Shown: one piece after another, positions 21,801-30,591 of the stretch
Position numbering within the stretch: the stretch's first letter is position 1
How the letters are laid out: each line of letters begins with the position of its first letter
DNA from: Ptychodera flava
Taxonomy: Eukaryota > Hemichordata > Enteropneusta > Ptychoderidae
Assembly (NCBI RefSeq): GCF_041260155.1
Contig: NC_091942.1
Location: 10,123,001 to 10,187,000, forward strand
Length of the DNA stretch: 64,000 nucleotides
Reading direction: 5' to 3'
The notes under the pieces: generated by a model
The model's database searches: none
The model's input: the letters and a program-made list of their open reading frames with translations, nothing else
What the model was told of the DNA's origin: nothing
Made by a program: the position numbers and the translations under genes

Positions 21801-24539
21801 CTTTTTCAGACTCTTGATTCAACGTGGAAGGGGATGCGTTGGATAATGGACAGTTTACAATATGCAAGAGACAAGCAAATCAAAGGTGGTGCTCCACTCT
21901 CTCAACTCTATGCATCCCCGCCGTCACCAGTGGAATCACCCAACCTGGACAAAAAGCCTAGCAGAGGTATAGAAAACTTTCTATTTCAGTAAATCACTGA
22001 GATTAGCAGACAAAATTAGTAAAATATCCATGAGAGTCTTGTGTAATCCATATCCTTCAGTCGGCATATTCCACTTCAAATCCTAAAAGTTCAAACTTTA
22101 TGCAATAATGCAATCATCTTCTTAAACAGTTGATAAAGAACATTATCATTCTCAACACCTATTTTAATGCCAACAAAAATGAATGAAAGAAGTGACGGGC
22201 AATATGAAAACAATTTAGTGCTGGTTTTATTTCAACCCATGGTTTGAATGCTAGCTTTCCCAACCAGTCGCCATACAAGAAAAAGTCGATAAGATTGATT
22301 CAGTCTTTGATAGTCTTGAATCTCAATAAACCAAAGACTAGTTCTTCAGTCATTACAAAGTCATAGCCATGTTTACCATTCATGGGAAAAAACCCTTCAC
22401 ACCAATCAGCTCGGAGCGATGATTAGATTTCAGCCCCTGCACCCATCCATATGTTTCCATTTAAAGAGGATGCAATTCATTGATCAGATAAATGTCATTT
22501 TATAGACGCCGTAAATCTAAATCTTGGTGAGTTTAAATGAGAGAATCAATGACCCATTCTCTGCCTTGATTTGTCTAGAGATTGCAGTCAGTGTTTTTTG
22601 TAATCTGGATGAGAAGTATGGAGAGCATTCCATTGTAGATGTTGTAATTTGATGAGCTTTTGCAAGAAAATGTTTCTTCATGAGTGTGTATGGTTGATTA
22701 ATGGAGTACAATCCATGAGATCTTTTCAATGGACAAGGGTTAAGGCTGATTTGAGTCACAGACTAAATTTTATGACATATATCTTGGGAAATACTGACTG
22801 ATCACAAAGGTGGCCATCTTTTACCCTTTCATCACCATGGTTTGTCCCAATCCTTTTGTTTTTTATGGCTAAGTCGGACCTCTTAACAGGGCCACGGGGA
22901 TTGATGGGTTCACCCTCACAGAACCTGCTTAGATGCAATAGATATTTTGCGAACTGAATTTTATTTGTTTTTTGTAGTTACTAAATATTTCAGTTTTGAT
23001 CAAGAATGTTTTTATCAATAAAGCATCATGAAGAATTGGCCTAAGTATGTGTATCTGCCTTCTCACAACCACAAAAGTAGTCCTCTTGAAAGTTGTGTTT
23101 ACAAAATTTACATATGACTGTTTAGTTAAAATGAAAATTTATTTGATCAATATTAATGATATCTTTGAAATAAAATTTAAATCATAAGTAGTCAATAATC
23201 TCATTCTAACTTGGGGTCAAATTTGTCTCAAATTTTTCGTATCCTGATGACGATTTGTAATTGACCTATGACCCTACAAAATTTACATATTCAAAACAGC
23301 TGCATTAATAAAGCTACCATTATCTCAAGGTTTGCATGTGCATTTCTCTTGGACCTTAATTAAGGATTGGAACTTTTATTCACCTACAACCTACAGAGAG
23401 AAAGCGTCATGTTTTGCTGGGATCGCAGTAACCATGTTGTGGTTATTTCTCAACAGGGAACTACAAACTGAGAAGACAAAGTCTTGTGAACAGCGAGACA
23501 AGCAGCATTTACAGCACAGGAAGTGACACAAGCAGTACGTCTGGCAGCACCACCAGCTCGCCAAGGAGACACCACTGCGATCGACTGGAAGGAAGCCAGG
23601 ATGACACCACGACGGGGACGAGCGCTTCGAGCAGTAACGCCAGCTCACCAACACATAGTATGGAGAGGATAAATGGCGGAACGTCACCAACAATAGTGCA
23701 ACAAAATAGCAAAGCTGGAATCCTTAGAGTTTACCCGGCGTATGAGACGGGGTTAGCACCAGGAACAAGTTTAAAGGTGAGAATTTGATTTGTGTTGACA
23801 ATTTTCTGCCACAATTCAGACATTTATTTCATCAGTTTTTAAGAATGAATCACATTTTAAAGTAAACAACATGATCCAGTAATCAAAACACAGACACGGG
23901 TGAGCTGCATTAGACGGTCACGTAGTTGACATGTATATAAGAAACGCCTGAGCCTAAATTTCAGGGAACAGCCAATGTTTGACTGATATGGTTTCAGAAA
24001 AGTCTAGCCATGTGGTTAGATATTATAAACTCTTTGGTCACCATGTTTTGATCAAAGGCCATTGTTATCAGTGATGATTGTGGACTTGTCTACAGGATAG
24101 TTGGAGTGAACAAGTTAGGTGTACATCTGTAACCGTAACACCAACTTTCATCAGTGTGTGGTTCGGACCATACCTTTGCAAACAAGAGGGAACAGACAGA
24201 AATCTTGTCTTGAGCAGGATGCATGTTATCAATCATTTCTATTTTCTTTGTTTTCAGCTGCACGTCACGACAAGGACAAGTGCTCGAGAGATCGTAAACC
24301 TGGTCGTCCAGCAGCTGAACAAAGCGGTGAAAATCAAGGGGTGCGACGGCCCCGTGTACAGCGACGACAAATTCGATGATTTCTGCCTGATTGCCGACAT
24401 TGGCGGCAAGGAGAGAATGCTCAAGGACGACTACAGTCCTTTGCAATTACAGAACCCATGGACAAAGGGAAAACTCCTTGTCAAACTCAAAGATCCGACA
24501 ATTGGACTTCTGCAAATGGGACAGAGTACCACTGTGTGA
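694..24539 (+). CDS. ANKFN1: ANKFN1 / wide awake (nmf9) homologue, 3' part, 12 exons
   Basis: Twelve exons (694-807, 1729-1834, 2867-2999, 4875-5084, 5944-6063, 8816-9022, 10293-10442, 17279-17396, 19943-20109, 21810-21966, 23457-23776, 24258-24539) join in phase into 693 residues ending at a TGA. All introns are GT-AG. The family is an ankyrin-repeat plus fibronectin-III protein linked to vestibular function, circadian behaviour and sleep in mouse and fly; its biochemical role is unsettled and a membrane-proximal scaffold function is only inferred. Seen here: the post-FN3 segment WRDVDG, the block GVYLASLLFNED, the family hallmark GLYVGYLKL (about residues 243-251), the block MRWIMDSLQYAR, a Ser/Thr-rich linker (about 505-570) and a C-terminal RA (ubiquitin-fold, Ras-association) domain (about 582-687). 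Ankyrin and FN3 exons are outside the window to the left. The RA domain is typical of invertebrate members and is reported missing in mammals. Assignment is strong; exon ends are hand-called. Confidence 0.9.
1729..1834 (+). CDS. ANKFN1: ANKFN1 exon; frame set by splicing phase
   Basis: The acceptor is cacag|CA and the donor AG|gtaagc. The longest open frame here is not the coding one. Joining to the preceding T and the following G gives SNSSPRSSPSQVRKT then VKKSIKTFFQSAPKF, a basic segment that leads directly into RGVYLASLL and resembles the family's KKSIKN-type block. Confidence 0.78.
2867..2999 (+). CDS. ANKFN1: ANKFN1 exon, GVYLASLL block
   Basis: The acceptor is cttgcag and the donor AAG|gtactt. 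It encodes 44 codons including GVYLASLLFNEDRILV and VPIVEVDENF, one of the best conserved stretches of the family between FN3 and the GLYLGYLK motif. Confidence 0.88.
3000..4874 (+). other. ANKFN1 intron without genes
   Basis: AT-rich intron. One degenerate copy of the dispersed ~85-bp family is seen near 3121-3206; nothing else was recognised. Short open frames inside have no family features. Confidence 0.5.
3121..3206 (-). repeat. Dispersed ~85-bp MITE-like family, degenerate copy
   Basis: Shares gaggtcca, aaccatgg and the terminal aaagggtta with the other copies (for example 9271-9352), in the opposite orientation. Confidence 0.45.
4875..5084 (+). CDS. ANKFN1: ANKFN1 exon, TWEDVDVLR block
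   Basis: The acceptor is ccctgcag and the donor AAG|gtacgg; 70 codons in phase 0. It encodes VASTWEDVDVLRSEM and LGIQDLGQLYFQP, which is likely helical and family-typical. An in-exon ggtaaa at 5069 could act as a weak alternative donor, but the downstream one is stronger. Confidence 0.87.
5944..6063 (+). CDS. ANKFN1: ANKFN1 exon, SLKWSPLARIQKKW block
   Basis: The acceptor is tcacag and the donor CCA|gtaagt; exactly 40 codons, phase 0 at both ends. It reads DPRIPISLKWSPLARIQKKW, then a TPDSDEPSAPDLL acidic segment. The longest open frame over this stretch is a different frame; the phase-0 frame is chosen because it joins VNYIK to DPRIP and SIP to EKILY without interruption and matches the family. 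Confidence 0.82.
6064..8815 (+). other. ANKFN1 intron without genes
   Basis: Apart from repeat copies around 6075-6190 and 6602-6683 nothing recognisable is present. A 118-codon minus-strand frame at 7481-7837 shows no known motif. Confidence 0.5.
6602..6683 (-). repeat. Dispersed ~85-bp MITE-like family
   Basis: Runs from cacccctgattc to gatgaaagggtt with an internal ccattgatacccatggg, the reverse orientation of the copy at 9271-9352. Confidence 0.5.
8816..9022 (+). CDS. ANKFN1: ANKFN1 exon with the GLYVGYLK signature
   Basis: The acceptor is tcttcccag and the donor GAG|gtaaga; 69 codons. It carries ARGLYVGYLKLRSSVD (GLYVGYLKL at 8861-8887), the signature motif of the ANKFN1/wake family, followed by a VLPHVKVRDNPNVSREEWE block that is equally diagnostic. 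Confidence 0.93.
9271..9352 (+). repeat. Dispersed ~85-bp MITE-like family, best copy
   Basis: Begins ccctttcacc and ends aggggtgaa, so its ends are roughly inverted. The interior has ggtccaaacc, ttgttatcaa and gtgtggacct. Related copies lie at about 3121, 6602, 16181, 22824, 24031 and 28109. Confidence 0.6.
9892..10200. repeat. TATG/GTAT microsatellite
   Basis: A long imperfect tandem of TATG with TGTG and TACG variants, purest around 10001-10036 and 10076-10096. It ends about 90 bases before an ANKFN1 exon. The open frames of repeating Met-Tyr-Val-Cys that cross it are artefacts of the repeat. Confidence 0.95.
10293..10442 (+). CDS. ANKFN1: ANKFN1 exon
   Basis: The acceptor is accaacag and the donor GAG|gtcagt; 50 codons, phase 0. 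It encodes LKFQNQLVTATKRLLNRLGV and a HRICDLEVIDMNEE end. It lies directly downstream of a long TATG microsatellite. Confidence 0.85.
11152..11399. mobile_element. GGACCATTAGATC-family MITE, degenerate copy
   Basis: The left end ggaatgtgccatta followed by gggagggagggtggtc is mirrored at the right by cctcccacgatctaatgg and tgcacccc. The same ends are seen at 33452-35307 and 62444-62688. The size is close to the 245-bp copy at 62444. Confidence 0.6.
14344..14556. mobile_element. TTAA-flanked 213-bp MITE, copy a
   Basis: Flanked by TTAA (14340-14343 and 14557-14560). It begins acctttgactgc and ends cgcccaaaggg. The TTAA target and CCCTTT/AAAGGG-type ends resemble piggyBac-related non-autonomous elements. 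Confidence 0.65.
14735..14947. mobile_element. TTAA-flanked 213-bp MITE, copy b
   Basis: Flanked by TTAA (14731-14734 and 14948-14951). It begins ccctttgactgccgtaa and ends tgcccaaacgg. It has the same length as copy a and lies in the same place in the next tandem unit, so both probably arose by duplication of the unit after a single insertion. Confidence 0.68.
15691..17096. mobile_element. TA-flanked inverted-repeat element (Tc1/mariner-like), 1.4 kb copy
   Basis: Ends CAGTTATGCTCAACGG and CCGTTGAGCATAACTt lie between TA dinucleotides (15689-15690, 17097-17098). The arms 15691-15993 and 16797-17096 are near-identical inverted copies of about 300 bp. The ~800-bp interior has no transposase motif and includes a copy of the dispersed ~85-bp family. 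A shorter relative is at 60308-60814. CAGT/ACTG ends with TA target sites are typical of Tc1/mariner-derived elements. Confidence 0.82.
16181..16260 (-). repeat. Dispersed ~85-bp MITE-like family
   Basis: Reverse-orientation copy: cccctaattctttgtaaaac, then aggtccacac, gataacaatgggt and ccatggtggtgaaaat. A second partial start sits just upstream at 16143. Confidence 0.55.
17279..17396 (+). CDS. ANKFN1: ANKFN1 exon
   Basis: The acceptor is ttttccag and the donor ATGG|gtgagt. It encodes VSFVLVVPPAVDVCSVPGQ and a PVPVFEM end; the block VSFxLxxPxxDVCxxPGQ is family-typical. One base is carried to the next exon. Confidence 0.87.
17397..19942 (+). other. ANKFN1 intron without genes
   Basis: A short imperfect CAGA-type tract lies at about 17500-17555. 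Minus-strand frames near 17369-17659 and 17935-18333 have no recognisable motifs and are treated as chance. Confidence 0.5.
19943..20109 (+). CDS. ANKFN1: ANKFN1 exon
   Basis: The acceptor is ttgctag and the donor CAG|gtattg. The two leading bases complete Val. It encodes HMTTYQPEFIRRYARL, then LEMDNLIAQHTLREAFSD and EVSEAKSRINRI, a helical block matching family members. Confidence 0.88.
21810..21966 (+). CDS. ANKFN1: ANKFN1 exon
   Basis: The acceptor is tttttcag and the donor AGAG|gtatag. It encodes STWKGMRWIMDSLQYARDKQ followed by a Pro/Ser-rich stretch (ASPPSPVESPN), where the conserved helical region passes into the low-complexity linker. Confidence 0.88.
22824..22910 (+). repeat. Dispersed ~85-bp MITE-like family
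   Basis: Starts ccctttcatcaccatggttt and contains gtcggacctct, in the same order as the copy at 9271-9352. Confidence 0.5.
23457..23776 (+). CDS. ANKFN1: ANKFN1 exon, Ser/Thr linker and start of RA domain
   Basis: The acceptor is tcaacag and the donor AAG|gtgaga; 106 codons. A long Ser/Thr/Gly-rich linker precedes KAGILRVYPAYETGLAPGTS, the first strand-turn-strand of the RA fold. The intron splits the RA domain after GTSLK. Confidence 0.88.
24031..24110 (+). repeat. Dispersed ~85-bp MITE-like family, degenerate copy
   Basis: Shares ggtcaccatg, ccattgttatca and gattgtggac with the best copy, 150 bases upstream of the last ANKFN1 exon. Confidence 0.45.
24258..24539 (+). CDS. ANKFN1: ANKFN1 terminal exon, rest of RA domain
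   Basis: The acceptor is gttttcag; the frame runs 93 codons to a TGA. It encodes LHVTTRTSAREIVNLVVQQL, then DFCLIADIGGKERMLKDD and LQLQNPWTKGKLLVKLKD, the typical RA-domain core (T-A-x-E-[IV]-V, ExxLxDD, P-L-x-[LI]-Q). Confidence 0.9.
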   Translation: MHVTTRTSAREIVNLVVQQLNKAVKIKGCDGPVYSDDKFDDFCLIADIGGKERMLKDDYSPLQLQNPWTKGKLLVKLKDPTIGLLQMGQSTTV

Positions 24540-24577
24540 AAAAAAAAGACAATTCTATTTGCATTTTAATTTTTTAG

Positions 24578-24583
24578 AATAAA
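24578..24583 (+). terminator. Candidate poly(A) signal of ANKFN1
   Basis: An AATAAA lies 39 bases after the stop codon. Further AATAAA hexamers near 24974 and 25167 could serve a longer 3' UTR. Which one is used cannot be told from sequence. Confidence 0.35.
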
Positions 24584-27500
24584 AACTTACCAAGAGACTG
24601 AAAAAAATGCAGAGCAGCTGCCAACGAAAGGGAACAGAAATACATTATTACATTGTTAAGATTTTACCATGCTTGTCTACAGTCACTGCCAGTGTGTGTG
24701 TTTACATACTTTATTTACCAATGAGAAACCTATATAAAAGCAGCATTATCTGGCCGTATACCTCAGTTGTGTATTGCACTGCCTATCATAGGATAGGCGG
24801 CCATCATTGAATTGATCGAGAGATTTTTTTTTGGTGTATCTCTTTATTCCAAGGATGAGTAGTTTAAAATACGACCGTCATCACAACCTTCACATCACAA
24901 TTCTTGCCAGAAGGGACAAATCTTCGACTTCAAGCAGAAATTTGCGCATTTACTGAATTTGGTCTCGGATAGAAATAAATCTTAAAGAAAGGCTTTCATT
25001 ATTCTGTGATGAGCCCGCAAGAATCTTTTGAAATCCAGTTTGAGTTTGCAGTCATCAATGGAAGAGGATGTTGCGGGACACATTAATTTTGTCTTTCTAT
25101 AGTAAGGCACTACTGCAAAGAATCTTGAAATCTGAACAGCTACATCAGGAATTGTTCATGCAAGCAATAAACTAGAAAAGAAACTAAAACAAAGCCTAGT
25201 TGCCCAAGGAACTCCAGAGGAAGGACAACCTAGTACTGAGAATGGCAATTCAACAGTGATGCTCAAGCCATACTCTGCTCATCACTGCAGATTTTTGACA
25301 AGACTCAGAAAAGATCTATTGGCCTGTATCAGTGAAGGACTTTGCCATGTGACTCAGTCACAGATAGCAGATACTTGTTCAGCATGACTGTCTCCTAAGA
25401 TCGGAAGACACGGATCCTCTCCATCCCAGAATAGTACAACCCTAGGGAGCTGCCTATGTTTCTGATCAAACGGAACAAACATTGACAATGTTTGATTTCT
25501 AAGATGCTTCTGGGCTTCTTTAAGGAGTTACGTCAAATTCGAATGTCTATGACGTAAATGATCCCCTTGTGAACTGCAGTCTTGAACACATCACTTCAAC
25601 TTGCTACAGCGATGAAAACATGTGAAACAGACTCCTTGGGCTTCAAGGAAGGCCACTTGTGATTGGTCCTCACAAAAGTCAGGAACTACTCAGTTCACCA
25701 ATAATGATGCAGCTCATATAAGAGTGAACAGATCAAATGGAGTATTGAAGCTTTGTTTTAACAATTTCTTCCAAGTGTTGCAAATACCGCAAGAAAGGCA
25801 AATGAACAGAAAACTATGTCACCAAGCATTCAGATGCCCTTTCCTTTTCACTGATTCAACAAATGTGAGAGCGCCACCAGTGGCTGATTTCCAAAATCTC
25901 CGCTTAATCGATGCATCTGGTGCAACAGTATTTTTCAAGATTAGATAACTTGTACATTACAAATTTTGAGATCTTCATTCTACAGAATTTATCTGCAATC
26001 ATCATGTTTACATTTGCTAGCTTTTATTTGTCATCCTGTCCAGCAAGGCCACCTTACAGAGACATTTACAGGGTTGGAATCAAAACGGTTCTCTCTCTCA
26101 TTCTTTTTATTTTTTTGCTATTGTAAATATAAATCTTGCTGTACTTAGCTGAACAACCATTCGTGCTGTGTCTGTGGCTGTCAAACCTTGAACTTGTACA
26201 TACTGCTTTTTCATCTGCTTGACCTTTGACCTGTGACCATTGTCTGTATAGAGATTGTTTCAAACACTATTTATGAATTATGTAAATGAACGTTGTTGAT
26301 GTGTGTGTATAGAGATATTATAGATAATAATTTGAGATTTCTACACAGAAATGTTTGCATTTTTACCACTTTATTATTTTTTATTTCCAATTTTCTTTTT
26401 GGTTTTTAACTCCTACTATGGAAAGGAGTGATCTTGTCTTCACAGAAATGCACATAAAATTACAAAATATTGTCAGAGAGAAATTTTTATTTTCGCACCT
26501 AGAGAGAGCCAAAATGTCAGTTCCAGCTCATACCAAGTTAATTTTATCCACCTTGAGTGAGAAGAAGAGTTATACAAAATAGTCGCAGAGGGAAAAATCA
26601 GAAAATTTACAGCATCATCTACAATCAGAATCATGGACTCTGTAATTTTTTCGCTCAAAGTGACAAATTTTAATGGCTGAATAAATTTTCCAAAATTTTG
26701 ATGTTTTGTCCACTTTTTCCCCCTGGTGATTTGCATCCTACCTTCCAGTGCATCCAAAAAGTTAACATACAACATGCATGGTCCGTTAGCATCAAATGTG
26801 TAGTTGTGGCACCTCATCAATCCTGTCCTAGTTTTCTTCAGTCGTCATTTCACAGATATACATGATCAGACTTCACAGTAAAATAACATTGAGAGATACA
26901 TACTTGTTCAAGGGAAAATATTTATGATTTTTCTTTAAGCAAAGACAATGGTTATTCATACATGTATTAATTTAGCCTGTTGATGACTAGCTTGTAAAAT
27001 ACAATTTGATATGCACGTTTATGAGAATAGCAAGTTGACAAAGTTCCACAGGGTCCCATCACAATTGACTGAAGATGTTACAATTTGCTCATGAAAATAT
27101 CCATTACTCTTTGCAAGATGTCGTTTTATGAAATGATCATGTGTATGTTGTGTTTATATTTTGTCATGAATTCGGTCAATTACAGGGAAATGTTGAAAAT
27201 TTTCTGATTTTTTTTTCCTTTGTCAGCAGTGAGTACCTTCATTTCTTAGGGTGACAAATGTAAAGAGAGAGAGAAAGACGGTGTAAACAATTTGATACCA
27301 TGTATGTAGTTGTAAATTGATCACAGAGTGTTCATAAGATTTTTATAATGTTCATGAAAATAAGGAGTGATAAGGCGTGTGAATGAGAATATTGCAAGAA
27401 CTGTGAGATATGTTTCATCAACTGAAACAGGGAAGAGATTGTAAATACCTTTTTTGATGAAATTGTAGGATTTTCTGTAAGAAAGTGATCATTGAGAAGA

Positions 27501-28660
27501 AAAGTCACACTTTTCCAAAACAGCTCAAACAGTTTTCAGTGGAATGACCTGTTTTCCATACAGCCGGAAGACAGGGATTTACATAGCAGCAAAATGATTC
27601 TAGTTTGCAGGAAATCGGTGGGCTTGGGAATAAAAAGTTTTTGCAGTGTATGTCAAAGAGATCATGTTGTAGTGGTACAAACAAAACCAATGTGTACAAA
27701 AATGTAATTCTTCTAGCATGTTTGTGCAATGGTTTTGTGTGTACCACCCTCTTGAATTTCCTGGTTTCGCCCATTGCACAAGACTGCTGTGAAAAGCGTC
27801 TCAGGTCACAACCATGCTGACAAGATGTAGGCTCTGAAATTTTAAAGTCTTGCACTGTTTGAGTGAGGTTCAAAAGAAATACTTCCAGCGCAGCAGGAAA
27901 TGAGAATGTTCCATTTACAAAATGAACCAATGAACAAGAGAATTCAGCAGCTTTTGCAGGAAAAGTGTGCTGGCTTTTGAGCTTATGTGCTTTTGTGTCT
28001 AAACCATGGCAACAAATCTCCTCCATTGAACTGGTTGCCATCCAATAATGTTTTTTGTGAAGAAATTACAGTGTAGTCTATGGCTTAGTGCTTTTTTGTG
28101 TGGTTCAACCCTTTCACCCCTAAGTTTCAAAATGGTGTGATCCAATCGTTCTTCAAGTTTGGAAAGTTGGACCCATACTTATGAACATAGGGGTGAAAGA
28201 GGGGAGCTGTGCCACAAATATCTGATGCAAATGCACTGAAGATAACACATTCTTTGCTTTCTGAATTAATTCCTTGTTGTAATCTTTATCTGATAATAAA
28301 CTCCACATTTCTCTCTCATATCTTTGCCAACATGATCTGCACTGCTGGTAACTAACTGTCTGGAACTCACTACACAGTGCTCAAAAGATGCTCAAAAAAA
28401 ACGAAAAGCGTTAAAAAACACAATGTTATCATGTCTTGAAATTGATAGCCACAAATACTTGTACTACCAAAGATTAAAAAAAGGTTCAAATAAAAATAAT
28501 TTAGGTCATAAATGTAGCATTGTTTGCTGTGTCTTCCTTTGTGTTTTACCAAGTACAGTACTCACACTGACCAGGTGATGTCCCCCTTCCCAAATATAGT
28601 TGTCATCGACACAAAGTGCTAGTGTGCAACCTTGAAACTATATTGATGCCAGCACAATGT
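24584..28660. other. ANKFN1 3' UTR or intergenic DNA
   Basis: No supported gene. AT-rich, with several AATAAA hexamers. The only frame of note is a 178-codon minus-strand frame at 27505-28041 without recognisable domain. Confidence 0.5.
28109..28200 (+). repeat. Dispersed ~85-bp MITE-like family
   Basis: Begins ccctttcacccctaagtt and ends ataggggtgaaaga, so its ends form an inverted pair of about 12 bases. It contains gttggaccca in the middle. Confidence 0.6.
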
Positions 28661-28673
28661 TTACCTTAATTAA

Positions 28674-29023
28674 GGTGGTATGCACCTCGAAAGTGAAAGA
28701 CTTAAACTTTTGCTCTAACTTTCCTCAAGGAATCTTTCAATCATTCTCTTTCAAAACCGGGAATAAAAATAGGGGTCACCGTGCAAATTTTGGTACTAGA
28801 GAAACAAATTACCCAAGATTTACTGATATTAGAAATTCAAAATGGCCGCCATCCTTGTGTTAACTCTGTGGAGAAAAATAAAAATTTTCGAATTTCGAAA
28901 AACTAAGCCGGTAAAAAGTTATCTTTTACCAAGAGCTTTAATTGAACCCCCACATGTGGTATATCAGAAGAGAATCGTAAAAGTTTGAGAGCCCAAATGT
29001 CTGTCCCCGAGGTGCATTCTACC
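28674..29023. mobile_element. TTAA-flanked 350-bp MITE, copy 1
   Basis: Ends ggtggtatgcacctcg and cgaggtgcattctacc form inverted repeats flanked by TTAA on both sides (28670-28673, 29024-29027). The interior has aaatggccgccatcc and no coding frame. The TTAA target suggests piggyBac-type mobilisation. Confidence 0.78.
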
Positions 29024-29031
29024 TTAATTAA

Positions 29032-29512
29032 GGTGGTATGTACATGCCCAGTGTTCTTCCCAGAGCAATTATAACCTCTCTTTAATTTTTGGTAAACAAT
29101 AGAAGTCATTACCATAACAATTGAATTTATTGTTATGCAAATAAGCCATCACTTAAGCAGAAAATCCTTTTGAGAACACTGTGCCTTGAAAAGACTTAAA
29201 CTTTTGCTTACACTTTCCTCAGGCAAACTTTAAACCATCACCTTACAAAATCAAAATTTGCGAGTCAGGAGTGAAGTACAAGTGTACCAGAGAAACACAT
29301 TTCCTTAAAATTTACTGATATTTGAAATTGAAAATGACCATCCCTGTGAAAACTCTGTAGGAAAAATTACATTTTCAACTTTTAAAAAAATAAGGCCGTA
29401 AAAATTTTATCAATTTGAAGAACTTCAAAATGAGCCTACACAAGTGGTGGATCAGAAAAAGTGATGTAAAAACTTGAGAGTCTGAACAATTGTCCCTGAT
29501 GCACAGTCTACC
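29032..29512. mobile_element. TTAA-flanked MITE, copy 2, with insertion
   Basis: Directly adjacent to copy 1. It starts ggtggtatgtacatgcc, carries an extra ~130 bases near 29050-29185, then resumes with cttaaacttttgct and ends gcacagtctacc. It is more diverged than copy 1. Confidence 0.65.
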
Positions 29513-30294
29513 ATGAAAAGATACTGTGTCACACAGTTAAGGAGGAAAAAACCCTTAAATTGCATTCACTTGGAGAGAATTTGGCATCCTTTTACACTAA
29601 TATTTGATCACTAAGTGGGCCACTGAAAGTGGCCGCAAGCAGCTCACTGCAATATTATAATGTATGGATTTTTCCAAAGGCCACATAGTCTATGCCATTG
29701 CAATATTCCACAATGCTTGTGAGTGCATCATCAAACTTCAACATTTTTTACTTTGATCAAGATTTGCAATCAATAAAGTAATAAAATTACTTAAAGATAA
29801 TTTTAGAATCACAAAATAAATTGAAGGGCATCAATGTTTTTGTTCAGAGTGAAAAATATAGCATCGTTCCGTAGCAACTCTTATGATTTGTGTCCAGTAT
29901 CACTGCCCCAGTGCAAAGTATGCTAGGTAGCTTGGCTATTAGAGTAAGCTGCCACGGGGACCTATCAAGACCTGTAGTGAAGAACATTATCTTAAAAAGA
30001 ATATTTTCTTATAAAAACCTATTATTGAAATTCATTTACATAAAATTACATTTCCAATCTCAGGTCATTTAGGCGTTAATTTAGCTTTAGGACATCATGC
30101 AATCACTTCCCAGCCTCATGCTTCCCTCCCCTGTTTACTCTCAAGACTAGACTGTTTCTGTTTTTTTGTCCAAATCCATAAATAAAATGTGCCATTTGTT
30201 GACCTATAAAATGTTCTGATATTATCGTTAAATATTATCGAAGTACTGGTGGATATGTTTCCCCTTGTATCTAGAAACACGGTATGTAGCTTAA

Positions 30295-30591
30295 GGTAGT
30301 ATGACATGTTCCTCGAAAGTGATGGAAACTCGTGGAAACTTTCAACCATTCATTCTCTAACCCAATCAAGAATAAAAATCAGGGGTCACTGGGCAAAGTT
30401 TGGTACTGGGAAAACTAATTACCTAACATTTGACATTCAAAATGGCCACCATCCCTATGATAACACTTTTGAAGTTTCAAAAAACTGACGGTTGGAATTT
30501 ATTTATTTCAAGAGCTTCAAAATGAGCCCAAAGAAGTCCTACACAAGAAAACTTTTTCTTTAAATTCACATGACCCAACGCACATTCTACC
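30295..30591. mobile_element. TTAA-flanked MITE, copy 3
   Basis: Begins after TTAA (30291-30294) with ggtagtatgacatg. Shares agtgatggaaact, aggggtcac, tttggtact and aaatggccaccatcc with copy 1 and ends acgcacattctacc. Confidence 0.65.

Larger units (their letters stand above)
20110..23456 (+). other. ANKFN1 introns flanking exon 21810-21966
   Basis: No genes were seen. An ATG/GAT trinucleotide run lies at about 20777-20796 and a degenerate dispersed-family copy at 22824-22910. Confidence 0.45.

Noticed and set aside
25622..25948. 108-codon plus-strand frame downstream of ANKFN1
   Set aside because: No domain or family feature; probably 3' UTR or intergenic chance frame.
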